A DNA stretch of 7,741 nucleotides from an uncultured euryarchaeote (GTDB lineage Archaea > Thermoplasmatota > Poseidoniia > Poseidoniales > Poseidoniaceae): contig CALCOP010000195.1 in NCBI GenBank assembly GCA_937897365.1, positions 1 to 7,741 on the forward strand, given 5' to 3'. The position numbers and the translations under genes are program-made. Below are positions 1 through 6,012 of the stretch, piece by piece (within the stretch, counting starts at the first letter, position 1; every line of letters begins with the position of its first letter). A model generated the notes under the pieces. It searched no databases. It was not told the origin of the DNA and saw only the letters and a list, made by a program, of their open reading frames with translations.

Positions 1-297
1 GGTCATTCATTAGGTGGGTGTTGTTTGCGATTACTTGTTGATGATGGAACAGACCATTTGTTTGTTGGAGATACGCTTTTTGCTGGCTCAGTTGGCCGTA
101 CGGATATTCCAAACAGCGGTGGAGATTTTAACGTTCTAGCCAATTCAATACACACACACTTGTGGCCGTTAGATCCCGAAACTCTCGTATACCCCGGTCA
201 TGGCCCACGAACGACAATCGGTTATGAAAAACATACAAACCCGTTTGTCGGTATAGGTGCGGGTTCTGGCGAATACGGTCGAGGCAAATATGCCTGA
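1..297 (+). CDS. MBL-fold metallo-hydrolase (glyoxalase II-like), C-terminal part
   Basis: This is the last 98 residues of a metallo-beta-lactamase-fold hydrolase; the N-terminus and the usual HxHxDH metal motif lie before the window. Visible metal-ligand positions are His2 in GHSLGG, Asp24 in the VGDTLF block and His67 in the YPGHGP block. The segments GSVGRTDIP (29-37) and TTIGYEKHTNPF (71-82) are typical of the glyoxalase II/YcbL-like branch, which hydrolyses thioesters such as S-lactoylglutathione or related substrates. The true substrate cannot be read from this fragment. The first motif normally reads GHSPGG; here Pro is Leu, a mild oddity. The reading frame is open from base 1, so the TTG at base 25 is not the start. 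The TGA stop directly touches the stop of the convergent etfA. Confident on family, not on substrate. Confidence 0.9.
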   Translation, partial: GHSLGGCCLRLLVDDGTDHLFVGDTLFAGSVGRTDIPNSGGDFNVLANSIHTHLWPLDPETLVYPGHGPRTTIGYEKHTNPFVGIGAGSGEYGRGKYA

Positions 298-1230
298 TTA
301 AGCCATCATTGATGCGAGTGAAGATTGCAATACTGGCAATGCTTCTTCCCAGGTAGCCACAATTCCGTAGTCTGCGTGTTGGAAAATCGGTGCATCTGCA
401 TCTTTGTTGATAGCAACAATGTATTTCGAAGAGCGCATTCCAGCCAAGTGCTGAATAGCACCTGAAATTCCCACAGCAATGTAGAGGTTTGGATTGACTG
501 TTTTTCCAGTTTGACCTACTTGCATCGAATGCGGAATATCTTCCCATGTATCGACAGCAGCTCGGGAAGCCCCAACAGCAGCACCTATGGTGTCAGCGAT
601 GGCTTCAAGATGTGAAAAGTTAGCAGGAGAGCCCATACCTCGGCCTCCGGATACAATGATATTTGCTTCTGCTACATCAAGGCGACTCGATGCACGGGCC
701 ATAAATTCTTGAACAGCAGTTGCGACATTCCCGGTCGTGTCGACAACCGAAACATCCCCAGAGCCGCCGCTCCCGGATGAATCAAACACATTTGGACGAA
801 CAGTAACTACGGCGTCTCCAGTTAGACTGACAGTTTGCATAGCCTTGCCCGAGTAAATTGGAGATGTCAAGTTGCCACCTTCGATCTTAACGACGTCTTG
901 GACGACAGATATCCCTCTTCGAGCAGCAAGTCGAGCGGCCAGATCTTTGGATTGAGGGGATGCAGAGGTCAGGATGATTCCTGCAGGAGCAACAGCATCT
1001 ATGGCGGAAGCCCATCCTGCAGCATCATAATTTGAAAACACATCTGATTTTGCGGCAATAACTTTTGCAGCACCAGAAAATTGGGCGGCAGCATCAGCGA
1101 CACTTGCATCAGCGCATGGGACGATGACTGTAGGTTGTGAACCAAGTGCATGAGCAGCGGTTATGAGTTCGGATGTTGTAAGGTGTACAGCACCTTTGAC
1201 GATTTCAGCGATTACTATTGTTTCTGACAT
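298..1230 (-). CDS. etfA: Electron transfer flavoprotein alpha subunit
   Basis: Encodes ETF alpha (310 residues), the FAD-carrying subunit of the soluble ETF heterodimer. ETF takes electrons from acyl-CoA dehydrogenases and passes them to an ETF:quinone oxidoreductase. The N-terminal domain (about 1-150) starts with the family-typical SETIVIAEI. The C-terminal FAD domain shows SGGRGMG (194-200), Arg223 in GASRAAVD, VGQTGKTV (238-245), GISGAIQH (254-261) and NKD (275-277), all positions expected to contact FAD. Length is normal. The start is the ATG at 1230, preceded by GAGGTG six bases upstream. An upstream in-frame GTG at 1239 would add three residues but is part of that ribosome site. The gene follows etfB by 10 bases, and its ribosome site overlaps the etfB stop, suggesting translational coupling. 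The stop abuts the convergent hydrolase gene with no gap. Confidence 0.96.
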   Translation of the reverse strand: MSETIVIAEIVKGAVHLTTSELITAAHALGSQPTVIVPCADASVADAAAQFSGAAKVIAAKSDVFSNYDAAGWASAIDAVAPAGIILTSASPQSKDLAARLAARRGISVVQDVVKIEGGNLTSPIYSGKAMQTVSLTGDAVVTVRPNVFDSSGSGGSGDVSVVDTTGNVATAVQEFMARASSRLDVAEANIIVSGGRGMGSPANFSHLEAIADTIGAAVGASRAAVDTWEDIPHSMQVGQTGKTVNPNLYIAVGISGAIQHLAGMRSSKYIVAINKDADAPIFQHADYGIVATWEEALPVLQSSLASMMA

Positions 1231-1245
1231 TTTTTTCACCTCAAA
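1231..1245 (-). promoter_or_regulatory. Ribosome binding site of etfA overlapping the etfB stop
   Basis: On the minus strand the sequence reads TTTGAGGTG, then AAAAAA, then the etfA ATG at 1230. The TGA stop of etfB lies inside the GAGGTG ribosome site. This decides the etfA start against the overlapping GTG at 1239 and suggests that a ribosome ending etfB can restart on etfA, giving balanced subunits. Confidence 0.75.
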
Positions 1246-1978
1246 TTACATTTGCCTCATCACGGAGGAGTTGTGCTACTTCAGCTGCTGCAGCCCCGCC
1301 TTGGTATGATTTACCAGCAGGTTTTGCAGGTGGCATGCTATGAGATACCACGGATATTGAAGAAGTAGGAATATCGAAGTTGTGAACATCGACTTTTGCT
1401 TTCTTGGCTTGCATGATTCCTTTGACATTTGGCTTTCGAACCTTGATGTTTCCTTTGTCACATGAGACTACAGCGGGAAGAGGCACGCTGACACGAGCAT
1501 TTCCACCCGAAGCAGGCATGACGACTGAAAGTTGATCGCCGAAAGCAACGCTAATCGTGTTTGATACAGATGACCAGCCAAGACGTTCAGCAAGCCCTGG
1601 CCCTGTTGACCCTGCTCCTGTGTCAGCAGCAGACTTTCCACAGTAAACGACATCTGCTCCGAGATTCGAAACTGCAGTAGCAAGAACAGTTTGAAGTGCA
1701 TTCGAGTCAAGTTCAGCATCACAATCGATACGAACAATGTGATCGACGCCAATAGCCTTCGCATCTTTGAGAACTTTGTCTGCTCCAGCCCCACCGACGG
1801 TAACAGCAGTGACTTCACCGCCACTCGAGTCTCGGTGTTGAAGTGCAGTCTCAACAGCGAATTCATCGTAAGGGCTCATGACTTTCTTTACTGCTGAAAG
1901 GTCGACTCTGTCTCCTGCGACAGCGATTCGAGCATTGGTATCGGGCACTTGTTTAACGAGGACAATAATGTTAGCCAT
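1241..1978 (-). CDS. etfB: Electron transfer flavoprotein beta subunit
   Basis: Encodes ETF beta (245 residues), partner of the downstream etfA product. It binds AMP in the canonical ETF and completes the acceptor for acyl-CoA dehydrogenases. Visible family blocks are VLVKQVPDTN (6-15), SPYDEFAVETAL (35-46), ADTGAGSTGPGLAERLGW (118-135) around the nucleotide-binding loop, and the ETF-beta signature region VPLPAVVSC through KPNVKGIMQAKK (165-193). The start is the ATG at 1978: the protein then begins MANIIVLVKQ as in homologues, and GGAGTG lies eight bases upstream. The 20 extra in-frame codons up to 2038 do not resemble the family and overlap the predicted leader. This is the first gene of an etfBA operon with its own promoter candidate near 2074-2090. 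Confidence 0.96.
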   Translation of the reverse strand: MANIIVLVKQVPDTNARIAVAGDRVDLSAVKKVMSPYDEFAVETALQHRDSSGGEVTAVTVGGAGADKVLKDAKAIGVDHIVRIDCDAELDSNALQTVLATAVSNLGADVVYCGKSAADTGAGSTGPGLAERLGWSSVSNTISVAFGDQLSVVMPASGGNARVSVPLPAVVSCDKGNIKVRKPNVKGIMQAKKAKVDVHNFDIPTSSISVVSHSMPPAKPAGKSYQGGAAAAEVAQLLRDEANVI

Positions 1979-2031
1979 AGTAGAGACACTCCATTGGACA
2001 GACTTTACCAACCAAAAGCGATTGATGAACG

Positions 2032-2065
2032 TTTGCACTGCTTTTTTTGGATTTTACAGTGCAAA
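2032..2065. repeat. Perfect 9-bp inverted repeat at the etfBA transcription start region
   Basis: TTTGCACTG at 2032-2040 and CAGTGCAAA at 2057-2065 are exact reverse complements separated by 16 bases. If the TATA box at 2074-2084 is right, one arm lies between TATA and start site and the other lies just inside the leader. That placement is typical of an operator for a dimeric regulator. The arm centres are 25 bp apart, more than two helical turns. A leader hairpin is less likely, since the predicted start falls between the arms. The long T-run at 2042-2048 lies in the spacer. Confidence 0.5.
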
Positions 2066-2073
2066 GAGAACGT

Positions 2074-2090
2074 CTTTTATATTCTTTCAA
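2074..2090 (-). promoter_or_regulatory. Putative archaeal promoter (BRE/TATA) of etfBA
   Basis: Read on the minus strand, this stretch is TTGAAAGAATATAAAAG: a purine-rich BRE-like GAAAGA followed by the TATA-like AATATAAAAG. With the usual 25-base spacing, transcription would start near 2053 and give a leader of about 75 bases before the etfB ATG at 1978. The match is by eye only. The A/T core also reads as TTTTATATT on the plus strand, so it could serve the divergent gene too. Confidence 0.5.
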
Positions 2091-2140
2091 TGTAAGGAGT
2101 AAGTTAAAACATACTTATCAAAACCTTTCTTAACCGCCAC
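2076..2140 (+). promoter_or_regulatory. Possible promoter region of the MCM-like gene
   Basis: Two weak options are visible. The plus-strand TTTTATATT at 2076-2084 is a good TATA match, shared in reverse with etfBA, and would start transcription near 2105. Alternatively AAACCTTTCTTAACC around 2122-2136 is about 25 bases before the ATG at 2159 and would give a leaderless mRNA, which fits the missing ribosome site. The sequence alone does not decide between them. Confidence 0.3.
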
Positions 2141-2158
2141 ACTTCGCAGACAGAATCC

Positions 2159-3049
2159 ATGAAGCGAAAATCCCCAACCGAGCCACCTGCTAAAGATCAA
2201 AAAACACTCGCTTCTTGGAGGCTTCTGTTTGAAAGTAAACCCTACAAACAAGACCTTGATTCTCGACCGGGAGAAGGAGAATACGTCTTTGGATTCGAAA
2301 TCGAATGGGATGATTTAGATGATTTTGAAGACCTTCAATTTGACCTTGCTGAAAACTTTGAGGCGACTCTGAAGATTGGAAACCAAGTCTTAAACGAACA
2401 ATATGCGAATCGAAAAATGTCGACAAGAGCGGTGATTCGAGTCATCAATCTACCAAACAATCGCTCCTATGAAGTCAGTGATTTACGGATGAGAGACCGT
2501 TCTCGTTTCCTTGCTTTCGACGCCATTGTCACTTCGACAAGTCCAGCGATTGGATGGCTGAAAAAGAGCGCATATCAATGCAATGATTGCGATGCAAAAT
2601 GGTATGTAGATGAACGATTAGCTCGTCCGCGTGAAAAGGTCAAATATTGCCGCAGATGCCTTGATGTTATCATCCAAGATATGAAATCAAAGAAACCGCA
2701 ATCCTACCATAAGGACCCAGATGATATTTCTTTAATCGTTGAAGACTGCTATTATGAGGATATTCAATACCTCGATATCATCTCTCCAATGATGCTCGAG
2801 AGTGGTATGACTGACCCATCAGAACAAATCCAAGTAGTTGTGTTTGATGAATACGTTGGGCAATATTCGAAAGGAGATTGTCTTACTCTCAATGCTGTTG
2901 TCGCTGTTGACCCGTTGATTAATCGTGATTTCATTCGAGATACTCGACGAATGATTTTTCTTAAAACTCACAGTATTGAAGAGGGATTTTCCAACCATGA
3001 AGAGTTGGAGTATATCCCTGATGCAGAGTCTTCACTTTCTGAGCGATGA
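2159..3049 (+). CDS. Stand-alone MCM N-terminal-domain-like protein (OB fold, zinc finger, no AAA+ motor)
   Basis: A 296-residue protein that resembles only the N-terminal, DNA-binding half of the archaeal/eukaryotic MCM replicative helicase. Residues about 44-82 look like MCM helical domain A, with DDLDDFEDLQFDLAENFEA (51-69). Residues 94-128, from RVINLP through SDLRMRDRSRFLAFDAIVTSTS, match the start of the MCM OB fold. A C4 zinc finger follows, with Cys141/Cys144 and Cys164/Cys167. The OB fold closes with EDIQYLDI (200-207) and DEYVGQYSKGDCLTLNAVVAVDP (230-252). There is no Walker A, Walker B or arginine finger, and no continuing frame downstream, because tyrS overlaps the end by 18 bases on the other strand. 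Full MCMs are roughly 650-700 residues. The usual PR pair before the last OB strands reads DPSEQ here. There is no clear ribosome site before the ATG, so the mRNA may be leaderless. A role in DNA replication or repair is inference. Confidence 0.75.
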   Translation: MKRKSPTEPPAKDQKTLASWRLLFESKPYKQDLDSRPGEGEYVFGFEIEWDDLDDFEDLQFDLAENFEATLKIGNQVLNEQYANRKMSTRAVIRVINLPNNRSYEVSDLRMRDRSRFLAFDAIVTSTSPAIGWLKKSAYQCNDCDAKWYVDERLARPREKVKYCRRCLDVIIQDMKSKKPQSYHKDPDDISLIVEDCYYEDIQYLDIISPMMLESGMTDPSEQIQVVVFDEYVGQYSKGDCLTLNAVVAVDPLINRDFIRDTRRMIFLKTHSIEEGFSNHEELEYIPDAESSLSER

Positions 3050-4177
3050 AACAGCATCAAGAGTTTCTGGATTTTTCTCAAAATGTTCGCTGATACTTTG
3101 CAAGCCTCGGCTTATTCCATCGGCGACACCTAACTTTGCGTCGAGAGGGTGCAGTCTTCCATCTGCAACTGCTGCTTTGAAATCTTCGAGTTCCGTCCAG
3201 GTCGAGGGTTCACCGAATTTAGGATTGGGGGTGACAATAATCTCTCCCCATTCAGGTAAGACGACATGTTCGGCAAGCTCATAGACGGGCGAGAGAGGGT
3301 CGACAGGGTCAAGATAGGCGTGCTTTTGCATTTTTTTACGAAGGGCTTTCTGGCCATCGTGTAATAAAATTGCACCTGAAGGATCGGATTTACTCATTTT
3401 GTGGTCAAAACTTTCCATTCGAACTCCGGATGATTTGAGCGATGAAAGAATGGGTGTGTGCAGGCATGTAGGCTTGTTCCAATCCCATCGAGATGCAACA
3501 TCACGCATGAACATGTGCGCTTTGCGTTGATCCATTCCACCAAGCGCAACATCAATGTTCATCTCAAAAATGTCACTTGCTTGCATCGCCGGATAATAGA
3601 ACTTCGACAAATCGTGGTCAGATGATGCCTCATCTCGACCCATAATCGTGAAGGTTTTGCGCACCTTGGGCAGTGTTGCACCCTTGGAGCATCGAAGAAC
3701 TCGTGCCCAATAATCACCAGAGTCCATTATCTGTGATGCCCAAACGAAACGCAGTTGCCCGGGTCCATCACCTTCCGGAGGGTATCCGAGCAGAGCACGG
3801 AATGTTTCCTCCATATATCGTGCAGTCGTTTGAATATCTTCCATAACTCCGTCAAACTTGTCATTTACCCAAGCATGCCAATCTGCTAAGAAAATGAGGA
3901 CGTTTGCATCGGCTTTGAGCATTCGACGAAGTTGCAATGAGATAACTTTCCAGCCAATGTGAGCTTTTCCTGAGGGTTCAAAACCAACGTAACAGCGAAT
4001 AACGCCATCTCCCGCCATACTTGTGCTGTCGGCTATGCAATTGACCAGATGGCCAATTCCGACGGTCTCCTCAACTTGTCCAACCATCAATGCTAATCGT
4101 TGTTGTTGGTGTTTATTGAGTTCAAGAATGCGGGGACAATCTTCGAGAAAAGATTCGAGCGATGAATCAATGCTCAT
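3032..4177 (-). CDS. tyrS: Tyrosyl-tRNA synthetase, archaeal/eukaryotic type
   Basis: Charges tRNA-Tyr with tyrosine using ATP, in the cytoplasm. The 381-residue protein has a class I Rossmann core. Tyr63 in YVGFEPSGKAHIGW (63-76) is the tyrosine-binding Tyr, and HIG at 73-75 is the first ATP motif. YYPAMQASD (194-202) carries the Gln199/Asp202 pair that recognises the substrate hydroxyl. GGMDQRKAHM (213-222) follows, then KMSKS (260-264). The C-terminal 100 residues would be the anticodon-binding part. The fourth position of HIGH is Trp here; the archaeal pattern is often HLGH and the human enzyme has Tyr at that site, so this position varies. There is an N-terminal helical extension of about 30 residues compared with the short methanococcal enzyme. 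The gene follows the DUF5611-like gene by 13 bases, with only a weak GTGA ribosome site. The 3' end overlaps the convergent MCM-like gene by 18 bases. Confidence 0.95.
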   Translation of the reverse strand: MSIDSSLESFLEDCPRILELNKHQQQRLALMVGQVEETVGIGHLVNCIADSTSMAGDGVIRCYVGFEPSGKAHIGWKVISLQLRRMLKADANVLIFLADWHAWVNDKFDGVMEDIQTTARYMEETFRALLGYPPEGDGPGQLRFVWASQIMDSGDYWARVLRCSKGATLPKVRKTFTIMGRDEASSDHDLSKFYYPAMQASDIFEMNIDVALGGMDQRKAHMFMRDVASRWDWNKPTCLHTPILSSLKSSGVRMESFDHKMSKSDPSGAILLHDGQKALRKKMQKHAYLDPVDPLSPVYELAEHVVLPEWGEIIVTPNPKFGEPSTWTELEDFKAAVADGRLHPLDAKLGVADGISRGLQSISEHFEKNPETLDAVSSLRK

Positions 4178-4190
4178 GGTATCACGTTCT

Positions 4191-4715
4191 TTAGATTAAA
4201 TCGTTAAGTTTCTTGACTTTACCTTCTGATGGAGGGTTACCGGAATCAATCATGGATTGTAATTCTGCAATCATTGCATTGGCTGTGTCAATTGTCTCTT
4301 GATCGATACTCTTACTCATCTCCATCATCTTGTTCGCCATCTTGATGGCAGATTTTGCTTTCGAAAACTTCTTTGCATCTTCTTTTGCTTTGTCGCCTCT
4401 TTGTTTTGGTGAATATCCAGTTGCTTCATCGAGGAACGATGACCATCTTTTCCGTGATTCCATGGCCTTTTCTCGCCCACCATCTGCTGAAAGGAAACCA
4501 TCGAGGTCATCACCTTTCATTTGTTCGACATCGACGACGAGTTTACCATCTGAACCAAAATGCCCAGTTATGTGAGTTAGGATTCCGAATGAACCAGTGA
4601 ATACACCTTCTGCATTCACCTGAATATCGTCAAAATATGTGGTTGCTATGCGGGCAAGGCCAGCATTCCCTCCGATGTTTTTCTCTAAACCGCGCTTAAC
4701 TGCGAATCGCTCCAT
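4191..4715 (-). CDS. Small DUF5611-like protein of unknown function
   Basis: A 174-residue soluble protein; its function is not known to me. The N-terminal half (1-105) looks like an alpha/beta domain: MERFAVKRG, TTYFDDIQVNAEGVFTGSFG (25-44), GHFGSDGKLVVDVEQ (51-65), then RKRWSSFLDEATGYSPKQR (88-106). From memory this arrangement resembles archaeal DUF5611 proteins, which also run from a short KRG start to a FL-x-ATGY-R end; I could not confirm it by search. Residues 106-135 are Lys-rich and helical, followed by another helix, perhaps a coiled coil. The start is the ATG at 4715, because the only longer option is a TTG at 4817 whose extra 34 residues look unlike the family. AGAGGTT lies 12 bases upstream. 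The gene is first in an operon with tyrS, so a translation-related role is possible but unproven. Confidence 0.7.
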   Translation of the reverse strand: MERFAVKRGLEKNIGGNAGLARIATTYFDDIQVNAEGVFTGSFGILTHITGHFGSDGKLVVDVEQMKGDDLDGFLSADGGREKAMESRKRWSSFLDEATGYSPKQRGDKAKEDAKKFSKAKSAIKMANKMMEMSKSIDQETIDTANAMIAELQSMIDSGNPPSEGKVKKLNDLI

Positions 4716-4744
4716 GCATCGGCGAGGAACCTCTGTCCCATAAG

Positions 4745-4760
4745 GCTCACCGTTGTGAGC
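4745..4760. promoter_or_regulatory. Palindromic operator-like site between divergent genes
   Basis: GCTCAC at 4745-4750 and GTGAGC at 4755-4760 form a perfect 6-bp inverted repeat around CGTT. The site lies in the 105-base gap between the DUF5611-like/tyrS operon and the propeller gene, about 30 bases upstream of the minus-strand ATG. It could be an operator or a small hairpin in the minus-strand leader. A 6-bp repeat can also arise by chance. Confidence 0.3.
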
Positions 4761-4785
4761 AACGAGAAAACCACTTCCTTGCGTA

Positions 4786-4800
4786 GGAGGGGTTTTTTTG
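4786..4800 (+). promoter_or_regulatory. G-run/T-run upstream of the propeller gene, possible core promoter
   Basis: GGAGGGG (4786-4792) runs directly into seven T residues (4793-4799), centred about 25 bases before the ATG at 4821. That is the spacing expected for a leaderless archaeal mRNA, and no usable ribosome site sits next to that ATG. The GGAGGGG looks like a ribosome site but has no in-frame start at proper distance. The T-run is a poor TATA match, so this is tentative. Confidence 0.25.
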
Positions 4801-4820
4801 TAGATGGCATTGGGCAAATC

Positions 4821-5996
4821 ATGCGAGGGCCACTTTTCGTCGGATTTCTTCTCGCAATCCTGCTCTTGCCGAGCGTCCCTGCACAGCCAGAATCACTCAT
4901 CCAACTTGAATTGGTTGACACGCTCGGGGATTCTGACCTCGGCATCAATGCTGGAAAGGTTTCTCCAAATGGTCTGTCGGTCATGCTTGTTGGAGAAGAT
5001 GGCTATGCGCACCTTCTCTCCGCAAACAATGCGGAAGACCGAGGCCAAGATATTGAGTTGAATACCGCTCGAAATGCTGCATTACATGATGTCTCTTGGC
5101 ATCCGAGGGGCGAAACTGCATTGTTAACTGGTGAACTCGGCGTTGCTCTGCGATACACCGCTGAAAATCATGCGATTTCAACGGTGAACGGTTCAGGTTC
5201 TATCGTCGGCTTACACATGACTGCTGTAGAATGGCGGCCAGCTGGAGATTATGCTTACTTTGGTGCTGCGGATGGAACGGTTTGGAAATTTTCAGAGGGT
5301 TCGGGGATGGAGGCAATTGAAGGTACGCGTTCCTCTGAAATAAGTGACATAGCATGCCACCGTAATCAAAACGTTTGTGTTGTTACTACTCTCAGCGACG
5401 GTCTTGCAGTACTTTCTTCCAATCACCAACTGACGTTTCTCTCTGGAACTGCTGGGGAGACATGGGTTGGCGTCGATTGTGCCGACCCGACGCTGAATGA
5501 ATGTGTAGGTTTTGCAAGCGGTCTGAAAACTCAAGCAATTCGCCTTGATATGGTTGACCCAAGCAAATCAACTCTTCGGGCGATGATGCAACTCTCAATG
5601 CTCGAGGGTGATTTCACCGGCGTCTCTCGAGGGTATGATGGAACGACGTTAATTCACATGGCGCCGTTTTCAACCATTCGTCAGCAACCATTAATTTCAG
5701 AGGCTTTTGCTCAAATTGTAGCTCAAGATGCAGTGGCTTGGGACCCTGTTGTTTCGGGACGCTCCATTGAAGTCGTTTGGGAAAACGGCCACCAAGAAGG
5801 TTTTATCATCACTTCTTTTGGAAACATTGTTTCATTCGAGACCTTTTCTGAAGAAGTCGAGTTAGATTTGATGTCCATTGCTGTAATGGCAGCAGTGACA
5901 ATTTCAGTCCCTGGAGTTGTTATCGGACTCATTTACATGAACAGTCCTTACCTCCAGAATAAGTATCTGAAGTTACGGGGTTTGGACAAAAAATGA
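4821..5996 (+). CDS. Secreted, membrane-anchored beta-propeller-like protein
   Basis: A 391-residue protein predicted to face the outside of the cell. Residues 1-22 form a signal peptide (MRGPLFVGFLLAILLLPSVP, then AQ). A repetitive beta-rich body follows with blade-like units starting near 46 (KVSPNG), 89 (HDVSWHPRG), 133 (MTAVEWRPAG), 174 (ISDIAC) and 215 (WVGVDC), like WD40 or YVTN propellers. The body contains two close Cys pairs, 179/186 and 220/228, suitable for disulfides in a secreted protein. A single transmembrane helix spans about 350-374, followed by a short basic tail ending KLRGLDKK. The start is the ATG at 4821 because the signal peptide then begins at once; a GTG at 4755 in the same frame would add 22 residues. 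Specific function and ligand are unknown. It is upstream of gcdH by 70 bases and may share its transcript. Confidence 0.75.
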   Translation: MRGPLFVGFLLAILLLPSVPAQPESLIQLELVDTLGDSDLGINAGKVSPNGLSVMLVGEDGYAHLLSANNAEDRGQDIELNTARNAALHDVSWHPRGETALLTGELGVALRYTAENHAISTVNGSGSIVGLHMTAVEWRPAGDYAYFGAADGTVWKFSEGSGMEAIEGTRSSEISDIACHRNQNVCVVTTLSDGLAVLSSNHQLTFLSGTAGETWVGVDCADPTLNECVGFASGLKTQAIRLDMVDPSKSTLRAMMQLSMLEGDFTGVSRGYDGTTLIHMAPFSTIRQQPLISEAFAQIVAQDAVAWDPVVSGRSIEVVWENGHQEGFIITSFGNIVSFETFSEEVELDLMSIAVMAAVTISVPGVVIGLIYMNSPYLQNKYLKLRGLDKK

Positions 5997-6012
5997 ACCT
6001 CATTGTCTGACT

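Larger units (their letters stand above)
1979..2158. other. Intergenic region between divergent etfBA and the MCM-like gene
   Basis: This 180-base gap is the longest non-coding stretch in the window. It holds the etfB ribosome site (GGAGTG, eight bases before the ATG), the 9-bp inverted repeat, an A/T-rich TATA-like core readable in both directions, and an upstream tract around 2100-2140 that may hold the plus-strand promoter. No small gene or RNA was recognised in it. Confidence 0.7.

Noticed and set aside
128..547. A 139-codon minus-strand frame across the hydrolase/etfA junction.
   Set aside because: It overlaps two clearly coding frames, resembles no family I know, and has the composition of an off-frame translation.
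1979..2038. Longer etfB from 2038.
   Set aside because: The 20 extra residues are unlike ETF beta, and the good ribosome site GGAGTG lies just before the ATG at 1978.
2032..2065. Reading the inverted repeat with its T-run as an intrinsic terminator.
   Set aside because: The T-run lies in the spacer rather than after the stem, and no gene on either strand ends nearby.
4716..4817. N-terminal extension of the DUF5611-like protein to a TTG at 4817 (208 residues).
   Set aside because: The added 34 residues show no family resemblance, the start is a rare TTG, and the extension would run to within three bases of the divergent gene's ATG. ATG 4715 gives the expected beginning.
4755..4820. GTG start at 4755 for the propeller protein.
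   Set aside because: It puts 22 charged or polar residues ahead of a clean signal peptide and has only a weak AAGG upstream. ATG 4821 is preferred, though not certain.
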